This document shows, piece by piece, positions 1 through 6,673 of a stretch of 38,060 nt of DNA. The stretch is from the NCBI GenBank assembly GCA_002438605.1, contig DJPR01000028.1, positions 14,962 to 53,021 on the forward strand. The letters are read 5' to 3'. The stretch comes from Ruminococcus sp. UBA6407. GTDB lineage: Bacteria; Bacillota; Clostridia; Oscillospirales; Ruminococcaceae. Position 1 is the first letter of the stretch; every line of letters starts with the position of its first letter. The translations under genes were made by a program, and so were the position numbers. The notes under the pieces are model-generated. The model did not search any database and had not been told where the DNA came from. It was given only the letters and a program-made list of their open reading frames with translations.

Positions 1-90
1 TCTATGCAATCTGACGAAAAATATATCTGCGTTTCTGCCGCACAAGCTTTGTGCGGTGCTGCCTAAAGTTTTTCGCAGAATTATAGACTG
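1..90. repeat. Palindromic intergenic repeat, copy A (long form)
   Basis: The inner stem is CCGCACAA (38-45) paired with TTGTGCGG (49-56). An outer imperfect stem pairs TCTAT (1-5) with ATAGA (83-87), TCTG (10-13) with CAGA (76-79) and CGAAAAA (15-21) with TTTTTCG (69-75). This makes it the longest member of the hairpin family seen across the window. It lies just downstream of purM. Positions 23-64 recur inverted at 38019-38060 with 3 mismatches in 42. Function is unknown. Confidence 0.8.
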
Positions 91-112
91 TTGTATTCAG
101 TAAATACAGGTC

Positions 113-1147
113 TTAGCAGATAATAACGCCTTCTTCAGATTCAACAAGCTCACCGAGAATATATGCTTCCTCACCTGATGCATTAAGGATTTGAAGTGCC
201 TTATCAGCATCATTCTTATCAACGGAAACAATCATGCCTACACCCATGTTGAATGTGTTGAACATATCACGTTCAGGAATATTGCCTGTTCTTGCAATAA
301 GGTCAAAAATAGGAAGAACCTGAACTGCATTTCTTTCGATTTTTGCTGCAAGATTTTTAGGAAGTGAACGTGGAATGTTTTCATAAAATCCGCCGCCTGT
401 AATATGTGAAATAGACTTTACCTTTACTTCATCAAGCAGACTCATAACAGCTTTAACATAAATCTTTGTTGGTGTAAGCAGGCAGTCGCCAAGTGTTGTA
501 CCCAAATCTGAAAAATGTCTTGCAAGGTTCTGTTCATTTACAGTAAATACGTTTCTTACAAGTGAGAAACCATTTGAATGAACACCGCTTGACTTCAAAG
601 CAATAAGCACATCACCTGCTTTTTGTGTATCAGGCTGCAAAATCTTATCCTTATCAACCACACCTACTGAAAATCCTGCGAGGTCATATTCATCTACAGG
701 GTAGAAACCCGGCATTTCAGCAGTTTCTCCGCCTATTAATGCACAGCCTGACTGTACACAGCCCTCAGCAACACCTGAAACAATTTCAGCAATTTTTTCA
801 GGATAGTTCTTTCCTACTGCAATATAGTCAAGGAAAAACTGCGGCTTTGCTCCACAGCAGATTATGTCGTTTACACACATTGCAACACAGTCAATACCAA
901 CTGTATTATGCTTGTTCATAAGAAATGCAATTTTAAGCTTTGTACCAACACCGTCTGTACCCGAAACGAGAACAGGCTTTTTGATTCCTGTCATATCAAG
1001 CTCAAAAAGTCCGCCAAAGCCGCCAATTCCTGATAAAGCACCGCTTGTCATTGTCTTGGCGATATGTGACTTCATAAGCTCAACAGCTTTATATCCGGCA
1101 GTTACATCAACGCCTGCTTTTTTATAGCTTTCAGAATAGCTTTTCAT
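113..1147 (-). CDS. purM: Phosphoribosylformylglycinamidine cyclo-ligase (AIR synthetase)
   Basis: PurM closes the imidazole ring of FGAM to AIR using ATP, step five of de novo purine synthesis, in the cytosol. The 344-residue product has family-typical length. It carries [11 protein letters not shown] near the N-terminus, GTDGVGTKL in the ATP/phosphate region, [12 protein letters not shown] mid-protein and [13 protein letters not shown] toward the C-terminus. I chose the ATG at 1145-1147 (product begins [15 protein letters not shown]) because GGAG at 1157-1160 is 9 nt upstream. The in-frame ATG at 1154-1156 directly abuts that GGAG, and a longer frame back to 1279 would translate a hairpin repeat. 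It is the last gene of the purE-C-F-M run in the window. It follows purF after a 138 bp gap holding repeat copy B, so its expression could differ from that of the upstream genes. Confidence 0.96.
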   Translation of the reverse strand: MKSYSESYKKAGVDVTAGYKAVELMKSHIAKTMTSGALSGIGGFGGLFELDMTGIKKPVLVSGTDGVGTKLKIAFLMNKHNTVGIDCVAMCVNDIICCGAKPQFFLDYIAVGKNYPEKIAEIVSGVAEGCVQSGCALIGGETAEMPGFYPVDEYDLAGFSVGVVDKDKILQPDTQKAGDVLIALKSSGVHSNGFSLVRNVFTVNEQNLARHFSDLGTTLGDCLLTPTKIYVKAVMSLLDEVKVKSISHITGGGFYENIPRSLPKNLAAKIERNAVQVLPIFDLIARTGNIPERDMFNTFNMGVGMIVSVDKNDADKALQILNASGEEAYILGELVESEEGVIIC

Positions 1148-1223
1148 ATTTTTCATCTCCAGTCTGTATGCATACTGCATACAGTTACCGCTTTTCGGCA
1201 GCGGTATGCCGTATTTATAATTG

Positions 1224-1270
1224 CAGGATAACACCGTACAAAAACCGTCAAAAGTCTTTGTACGGTGATT
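1224..1270. repeat. Palindromic intergenic repeat, copy B
   Basis: CACCGTACAAA (1232-1242) and TTTGTACGGTG (1257-1267) form a perfect 11 bp stem around a 14 nt loop that contains GTCAAAAGTC. It lies between purF and purM inside the purine run, so it is probably transcribed in the polycistronic mRNA. Confidence 0.85.
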
Positions 1271-1285
1271 TCTAATCAATATAAT

Positions 1286-2707
1286 TTATTCATTTCCGTC
1301 CCAGCAGTAGCTGCACAAATTGCATGAAGGCAAACCGATAGCCTTAACTGTACCCTCAAGTGACTGGAACTCCAATGATGTAAGTTTAAGACGCCTACAT
1401 ATTTCATTTCTGAGTTTCTGACCTCTTTCGGTATTTGTATCACTGTATTCGGAAATATATTTAACGCCCTCAGCCCCTTCAAATTCATCAATAATTTTAC
1501 GGGCAATAAGCTCAAGCTCGGAGGTGCTTCTTGAGAAATTAAGATATTTACAGCCGTACATTATCGGAGGACAAGCTGAACGCATATGAACTTCCTTTGC
1601 ACCGTTTGCATAAAGAAATTCAACTGTTTCTCTAAGCTGAGTTCCTCTTACAATACTGTCATCTACAAAGAGGAGCTTTTTGCCCTCGATAAGCTCATGG
1701 ACAGGAATAAGCTTCATTTTCGCAACCTGATTTCTTATAGACTGATTTTGCGGCATAAAGCTTCTCGGCCATGTCGGAGTATATTTAATGAAAGGTCTTG
1801 CAAAAGGAATACCGCTTTTATTTGCATAACCGATTGCATGAGGAACTCCTGAATCGGGTATGCCGCAAACGTAGTCAACGTCAGGCAGCTTTCCGTTTTT
1901 CATATCAAGCTCCGCCATTATTTCACCGTTGCGTGTTCTCATTGTTTCAACGGTAACTCCCTCATAAACTGAGTTCGGATAGCCATAATATGTCCATAAG
2001 AATGAACAAATCTTCATTTTATCATTTTTGCCTTCAAGAACTTCATATCCGTCAGATGTAACCTTGACAATTTCACCTGAACCAAGTTCATAACAGGTTT
2101 CATATCCAAGCTTCTGGAAAGCAAATGACTCAAATGAAAGACAATATCCGTCATCACGCTTGCCTATGATAATAGGCAGCTTTCCTGATTTATCACGAGC
2201 TGCAATAATGCAGTTATCAGTCAGAATAAGAAGTGAAACAGTACCGTCAATTTTATCCTGAGCATATTTAATGCCGTCCTTAAAAGAGCTTTTCTGAGCA
2301 ATTAAAGCTCCGACCAAATCACTGGAGTTTATTTTTCCGCTGCTCATTGTTTCAAAGCTGGCACATCCGCTGTCAAGAAGTTCATTTTCAAGCTGTCTTG
2401 CATTGTTAATGATTCCGATTGTGCATACAGCATAAAGACCAAGCTTTGAACGAACCATAATCGGCTGAGGGTCAGTATCGCTTATACAGCCGATGCAGAG
2501 TCCGCCTGACATTGTTTCAATATCGTGTTCAAACTTTGTTCTGAACGGTGAATTTTCAATACTATGTATACTTCTCTGAAATCCCTTATCATCAGAATAA
2601 GATGTCATGCCGCCTCGTCTTGTGCCAAGGTGTGAATGATAGTCAGTACCGAAAAAAACATCAGCTATGCAGTCGTTTTTAGAGGCTGCTCCAAAAAATC
2701 CACCCAT
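1286..2707 (-). CDS. purF: PurF-like amidophosphoribosyltransferase lacking the glutaminase Cys
   Basis: PurF normally makes phosphoribosylamine from PRPP and glutamine, the committed purine step. This 473-residue protein keeps the phosphoribosyltransferase half: the PRPP loop VDDSIVRGT at 348-356, CGIPDSGVPHAIGYA at 281-295, and a Cys-containing C-terminus (CNLCSYCW, 462-469). The N-terminal glutaminase half is altered. The product begins MGGFFGAAS, so the residue exposed after Met removal is Gly and not the Cys nucleophile. The usual HNGNL oxyanion segment reads INNARQL (about 100-106). The start is firm: AGGAG lies about 9 nt upstream, and an in-frame TAG immediately before it excludes an N-terminal extension with Cys. 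It sits 4 nt after purC. I recall similar MGGFFG-starting PurF homologues in other gut bacteria, but cannot verify that here. The likely consequence is use of free ammonia or another amidotransferase. Confidence 0.9.
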   Translation of the reverse strand: MGGFFGAASKNDCIADVFFGTDYHSHLGTRRGGMTSYSDDKGFQRSIHSIENSPFRTKFEHDIETMSGGLCIGCISDTDPQPIMVRSKLGLYAVCTIGIINNARQLENELLDSGCASFETMSSGKINSSDLVGALIAQKSSFKDGIKYAQDKIDGTVSLLILTDNCIIAARDKSGKLPIIIGKRDDGYCLSFESFAFQKLGYETCYELGSGEIVKVTSDGYEVLEGKNDKMKICSFLWTYYGYPNSVYEGVTVETMRTRNGEIMAELDMKNGKLPDVDYVCGIPDSGVPHAIGYANKSGIPFARPFIKYTPTWPRSFMPQNQSIRNQVAKMKLIPVHELIEGKKLLFVDDSIVRGTQLRETVEFLYANGAKEVHMRSACPPIMYGCKYLNFSRSTSELELIARKIIDEFEGAEGVKYISEYSDTNTERGQKLRNEICRRLKLTSLEFQSLEGTVKAIGLPSCNLCSYCWDGNE

Positions 2708-2711
2708 AAAA

Positions 2712-3431
2712 TTATTCTCCTAAAAGACGCTTCATAATTTCCTGATATGCTTCTTCCACGCCGCCCATATCTCTGCGGAAACGGTCCTTGTCGAGCTTTT
2801 CGTGTGTTGTGCTGTCCCAGAAACGACATGTATCAGGAGAAATTTCATCAGCAAGAATAATAGTTCCGTCAGCTGTCTTACCAAATTCAATCTTGAAGTC
2901 AATAAGGTCTATGTTAAGCTTCTTGAAGAAATCAACCATAAAATTATTTACCATGAAAGCATATTTTGAAATTGTGTCGATTTCTTCTTTAGTAGCAAGA
3001 CCAAGTCCGAGAGCATAGTAATCATTAATGAAAGGATCGCCGAGATCGTCATTTTTATAGCTGAATTCAAGAGTAGGAGTTTTAAGAGGAGTACCTTCAG
3101 CAATACCGAGTTTTTTAGAAAAACTGCCTGCTGCCACATTTCTTACAATAACTTCAAGCGGAACAATCTCTACTTTTTTTACGATAGTTTCACGATCGCT
3201 GATTTCCTCTACAAGATGTGTAGGAACGCCTGCTTTTTCAAGAAGACCAAACATATAATTTGTCATTTTGTTGTTTATAACGCCTTTGCCTGAAATTGTA
3301 CCTTTCTTTTCGCCGTTAAAAGCAGTAGCATCATCTTTGTAATCAACAATAACAAGATTAGGATCATTAGTAGCGTAAACCTTTTTAGCCTTTCCCTCAT
3401 AAAGCTGTTCCTTTTTAACAATATTTTCCAT
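2712..3431 (-). CDS. purC: SAICAR synthetase
   Basis: PurC condenses CAIR with aspartate using ATP to give SAICAR in the cytosol. The 239-residue length is normal for the bacterial enzyme. The N-terminus has the [16 protein letters not shown] phosphate-binding strand. [15 protein letters not shown] lies mid-protein, and [12 protein letters not shown] (about 196-207) is the conserved substrate and metal-binding signature. The ATG at 3429-3431 has AGGAGG about 8 nt upstream. It lies 107 bp after purE and 4 nt before purF, so purC and purF are almost certainly translationally close in one operon. The purE-purC gap contains a CCCC/GGGG mini-hairpin around 3475-3490 that is too weak to call a terminator. 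Confidence 0.96.
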   Translation of the reverse strand: MENIVKKEQLYEGKAKKVYATNDPNLVIVDYKDDATAFNGEKKGTISGKGVINNKMTNYMFGLLEKAGVPTHLVEEISDRETIVKKVEIVPLEVIVRNVAAGSFSKKLGIAEGTPLKTPTLEFSYKNDDLGDPFINDYYALGLGLATKEEIDTISKYAFMVNNFMVDFFKKLNIDLIDFKIEFGKTADGTIILADEISPDTCRFWDSTTHEKLDKDRFRRDMGGVEEAYQEIMKRLLGE

Positions 3432-3539
3432 TGTTTTACCTCCTGAATTATATATGTAAATAGTATTATCAACCCCTGTAATGCGGGGGATTTTGCAATA
3501 AGAAAACTCTGCACAACAATTATGTATCGATATATAAGT

Positions 3540-4046
3540 TTATTTAAATTCTTTGCTGATTTCTTCCTGCAATGCAGCATCCTTGGCTTTTACACCTTCA
3601 GCCATAGCCTTTTTAGACTCAGCAAGCTTTTCAGCAAGTGCTTCATCTGAAACAGCAAGTATCTGAACAGCAAGAATTGCAGCATTTTTAGCTCCGTTTA
3701 TCCCAACTGCAGCAACAGGAACTCCCGGCGGCATCATAACAGTAGAAAGAAGTGCATCCATGCCGTCAAGAACTGATGATTTCATTGGTATTCCTATAAC
3801 AGGAAGTGTTGTGTGGCCTGCAATTACTCCTGCAAGATGGGCCGCCATGCCTGCTGCACAAATGATAACACCAAAGCCCTCAGCCTTTGCTTTATCAGCA
3901 AAATCAGCTGCTTCAACAGGTGTTCTGTGAGCACTCATTACACGACATTCAAAAGGAATATCATATGATTTAAGTTCAGCAAGAGCTGACTTTACAACAG
4001 GAAAATCACTGTCGCTGCCCATAATAATAGCTACTTTTTTAGACAT
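3540..4046 (-). CDS. purE: N5-carboxyaminoimidazole ribonucleotide mutase, class I
   Basis: Class I PurE interconverts N5-CAIR and CAIR and normally depends on PurK, which is not in this window. The 168-residue product shows the family signatures GSDSD near residue 10, SAHRTP about 45, and GINGAKNAA in the C-terminal third. I chose the ATG at 4044-4046 (MSKKVAIIMG) because GGAG lies about 8 nt upstream; an earlier ATG at 4088 would add 14 unlikely residues. It heads the visible pur run. The 66 bp gap to the upstream WG-like gene offers no convincing promoter, so it may be co-transcribed with that gene or have a weak promoter. Confidence 0.95.
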   Translation of the reverse strand: MSKKVAIIMGSDSDFPVVKSALAELKSYDIPFECRVMSAHRTPVEAADFADKAKAEGFGVIICAAGMAAHLAGVIAGHTTLPVIGIPMKSSVLDGMDALLSTVMMPPGVPVAAVGINGAKNAAILAVQILAVSDEALAEKLAESKKAMAEGVKAKDAALQEEISKEFK

Positions 4047-4112
4047 AAAAAATCTCCGTTCTGCCGCAGTAATAAATATATTTATCATAAATCAAACTCA
4101 TATTTGCGGCTT

Positions 4113-5180
4113 TTATGAGTTCTCGTTATCAGCAGGTTTAGTAACTGCTTCCGGAGGAATATCCGGAATAAATGTCATGTTTTCAATATCGCCTGAAATC
4201 ATACCTATCGTGGAATTAGTATATTTAAATTTTACTTTAAAGGTATAATCTCTGGACGCAGTTTTCACAGCTCCGTTTTCATCATACTTCACTTTAGCGT
4301 TTATAACAGCAGAAGCATAAAGATATTGTGAACCGTCAGCTTCCTTTAAATTATACACATTTATATTGCTTATTTTCTCAGGTAATGCACTTATGTAGAC
4401 AGGCGAATCCGGTTCAAAAAGCTTATATGCAGGCTGAGATGAATTATCAGCATTATCCAGAATAAATGAAAAGTCATCTGTAAATGCATATGATATATAA
4501 GCACCAAGATTATCTGATACTTTTTCAAGCATTGAAAAATTCAGTTTAGAAAGCATAACTCTGCTTGACAAATCAATAGTATAATCTGTATCCAAAGCCT
4601 GTCCCTTGACGGAGGCATTTTTTAAAATCATACCATTGCTGTTTACAGCATAAACATATGTGTTGTCATTATAAGATAAAATAAGTTTATTTTGTTCTAT
4701 GTCAACCGATTGCCATGTACGATTAAAACATGGAATAAAATTTTCATTATAAATAATGTAACATTCACTTTCTTTTACAGAAGCAATGTAGTATACAGTA
4801 TCATTTATATTTTTGTTTTCTATTTTATCGAAAACAAAAGGAACTACAATATTTTCCTCAAAATCAAGGCAGCCTGTAAGGAGCTTTCCATTCACAAAGC
4901 CTGATGCAATGCAGATGTTATTACCTGCAAAACTCAGCTTTTTCCAATGAGACTCTATAATAATGCGTTCATTTCTGTCTGCAACGCCAAATAAACCGTC
5001 ATCATTTTTAAATATTCTGTTCCCTGAATAATCGGTATCAGTAAAGCTGACAATTTCATCAGGTTCTGCAATAATTCCGGTTTTTTGAGATGTATCAAAA
5101 TTAAAGCTTGTAATTCCTATTGCAAGAATAATTATAACAATGAAAAGTACAGAAACCAACAGCTTAATATGCTTATTCAC
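4113..5180 (-). CDS. Membrane-anchored WG-repeat-like protein, unknown function
   Basis: The 355-residue product has a short basic N-terminus and one hydrophobic helix (about residues 5-26), then an all-extracytoplasmic body. Segments such as DGLFGVADRNERIIIES followed by W and KL resemble WG beta-hairpin repeats found in Firmicutes envelope proteins; the match is by eye. The C-terminus is a proline and charge-rich tail. The start is probably GTG at 5178-5180. AGGAGG occupies 5192-5197, so the alternative GTG at 5190-5192 would overlap the ribosome site. It follows the glycosyltransferase gene by about 20 bp and is likely co-transcribed with it, suggesting an envelope role. The function is unassigned. 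Confidence 0.8.
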   Translation of the reverse strand: MNKHIKLLVSVLFIVIIILAIGITSFNFDTSQKTGIIAEPDEIVSFTDTDYSGNRIFKNDDGLFGVADRNERIIIESHWKKLSFAGNNICIASGFVNGKLLTGCLDFEENIVVPFVFDKIENKNINDTVYYIASVKESECYIIYNENFIPCFNRTWQSVDIEQNKLILSYNDNTYVYAVNSNGMILKNASVKGQALDTDYTIDLSSRVMLSKLNFSMLEKVSDNLGAYISYAFTDDFSFILDNADNSSQPAYKLFEPDSPVYISALPEKISNINVYNLKEADGSQYLYASAVINAKVKYDENGAVKTASRDYTFKVKFKYTNSTIGMISGDIENMTFIPDIPPEAVTKPADNENS

Positions 5181-5201
5181 TGATTTCCGCACCTCCTGAA
5201 A

Positions 5202-6173
5202 TTATTTCTCTTTATTCTTATTGTTTCGGTATATTTCTTCGGTTTCTCTTGTTATGTAAATCGGTCTTGATTTTGTTTCAAGGTATGTTTTAGCCAAGTA
5301 ATGTCCCAGTATGCCTGTGCAGAACAGCTGAAGTCCTCCCACAAGGAAAATCGCACATATAATTGTCGGAAATCCCGCAACGCTCTCTCCAAAAACAAGT
5401 GTTTTTACAACCACAACAATTGCCATAATAAATGCAATAATACAGCTTATTATTCCAAGAAGTGAAGCCATTGCCAGCGGAACAGTGGAAAATGCCATGA
5501 TTCCCTCAAGAGAATATTTGAAAAGTCCCCAGAACGACCATGCGGTTGTGCCTGCTGCACGTTCAACATTCTCATATTCTATATATTTTACCCTGAATCC
5601 GACCCAGCTGAATATACCCTTTGAAAAGCGGTTATATTCTGTCATTTTCAGAATGGAATCAACCATCTGTCTTGTCATAAATCTGAAATCCTGTGCTCCG
5701 TCCACAATTTCCGTTTGAGAAATTTTATTCATTATACTGTAAAACTTTCTCGCAAACCATGAACGTACCTTTGATTCTCCCTTACGGCTTACACGTCTTG
5801 TAGTTGCACAGTCATACTCACCGTTCATCACATATTCATACATTTTCGGAAGGAATGAAGGCGGATGCTGCAAATCTGCGTCCATTACAACAACATAATC
5901 GCCTTTTGCATTTTCAAGTCCGGCATACATTCCGGCTTCCTTTCCAAAATTTCTTGAAAAAGAAATAAATCTTACTCTGGAGTCTTTATCTGCAAGAGCA
6001 TGAAATCCCTCAAGTGTTTTATCTTTAGAGCCGTCATCGACGAAGAGAAATTCAAATTCCAGTTCATTATGAGCAGCTTTCATTTCATTAGTGACTCTTG
6101 TAATCTCATTATAAAATAAAGGAAGAACCTCTTCCTCGTTGTAGCAGGGAACTACTATTGAAACGAGTTTCAT
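5202..6173 (-). CDS. GT2 glycosyltransferase, DPM1/GtrB-like polyprenyl-phosphate type
   Basis: The protein (323 residues) starts with SIVVPCYNEEEVLPLF, the GT-A nucleotide-binding fold of family 2. It has DDGSKDKT near 50 and DADLQHPP near 100, the donor and metal site. QDFRFMTRQMV follows, and the C-terminus has two hydrophobic helices (about 232-258 and 270-292). This architecture is that of enzymes transferring one sugar from a nucleotide donor to undecaprenyl phosphate at the inner membrane face (GtrB, DPMS). ATG at 6171-6173 is preceded by AGGAGGAG (6178-6185); a TTG one codon earlier is less likely. It heads a two-gene unit with the WG-like gene, with a predicted promoter at 6207-6235. 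Its product could glycosylate envelope polymers, but no flippase or acceptor partner is adjacent. Confidence 0.9.
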   Translation of the reverse strand: MKLVSIVVPCYNEEEVLPLFYNEITRVTNEMKAAHNELEFEFLFVDDGSKDKTLEGFHALADKDSRVRFISFSRNFGKEAGMYAGLENAKGDYVVVMDADLQHPPSFLPKMYEYVMNGEYDCATTRRVSRKGESKVRSWFARKFYSIMNKISQTEIVDGAQDFRFMTRQMVDSILKMTEYNRFSKGIFSWVGFRVKYIEYENVERAAGTTAWSFWGLFKYSLEGIMAFSTVPLAMASLLGIISCIIAFIMAIVVVVKTLVFGESVAGFPTIICAIFLVGGLQLFCTGILGHYLAKTYLETKSRPIYITRETEEIYRNNKNKEK

Positions 6174-6206
6174 CAAACTCCTCCTAACATAAATAATACA
6201 CTACTA

Positions 6207-6235
6207 ATAATACAACAAAATTACAAATAATGCAA
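6207..6235 (-). promoter_or_regulatory. Promoter candidate for the glycosyltransferase gene
   Basis: On the minus strand, TTGCAT (6235-6230) and TATTAT (6212-6207) are separated by 17 bp, about 35 bp upstream of the start codon. Each box departs from consensus. Confidence 0.45.
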
Positions 6236-6336
6236 TAGTAAATTATCAGTTTTCTCTTTTTATAAGTGAAATTTTTAGATTTTGAGGTCTTGTAACTTTT
6301 TATAAAGTTAATTTTTGCATAAGTTTGAATTACAAG

Positions 6337-6380
6337 CATCACCGCACAAAGTCTTTTTTGACGTGCTTTGTGCAGTGATG
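6337..6380. repeat. Palindromic intergenic repeat, copy C
   Basis: CATCACCGCACAAAG (6337-6351) pairs with CTTTGTGCAGTGATG (6366-6380) with one mismatch, around a T-rich 14 nt loop. The loop has the TCTTTT...GACGTG orientation shared with copy E. Confidence 0.85.
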
Positions 6381-6487
6381 ACTATAATATGCATTATTAA
6401 TCATACAAAAATACAATTAACATTTTGTTGTATTTTGATAAAAAATTAAAAAACGTATAAATTACGGCATTAATTTTTAATAAAGTG

Positions 6488-6516
6488 TTGATTTTTCTTT
6501 CAGCATAATGTATAAT
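6488..6516 (+). promoter_or_regulatory. Sigma-A type promoter for the repetitive zinc-site protein
   Basis: TTGATT (6488-6493) and TATAAT (6511-6516) are separated by 17 bp. The predicted transcript has a leader of about 150 nt before the ATG at 6674. Confidence 0.7.
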
Positions 6517-6673
6517 AGAAGTATCTTATATAAAATCATTCCACACGCTAGCATTTTTTGGTGTTTTATTACATTCGTTTCAGCTGCTTTTCTCTACATC
6601 TGTGTAATGATTTTACGAATACTTATTGTTCGATATTGTTTGGTTAATTTTAATTATGATTGGGAGGATTCAG

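Larger units (their letters stand above)
6174..6673. other. 500 bp divergent intergenic region
   Basis: It separates the leftward glycosyltransferase unit from the rightward repetitive-protein gene. It holds a leftward promoter candidate (6207-6235), hairpin repeat copy C (6337-6380), a rightward promoter (6488-6516) and a roughly 150 nt untranslated leader. Short open frames in the leader lack ribosome sites. I see no RNA gene or riboswitch-like structure in the leader. Confidence 0.7.

Noticed and set aside
1148..1279. N-terminal extension of purM to position 1279
   Set aside because: It would translate hairpin repeat B and has no ribosome site; the MKSYSESY start at 1147 has a well-spaced GGAG and family-like length.
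3475..3490. Terminator between purE and purC
   Set aside because: Only a CCCC/GGGG stem with a short loop and no clear T run in the direction of transcription.
4063..4110. Riboswitch or terminator upstream of purE
   Set aside because: A 6 bp GCCGCA/TGCGGC pairing with a 36 nt AT-rich loop is too weak, and no purine-aptamer-like core was seen.
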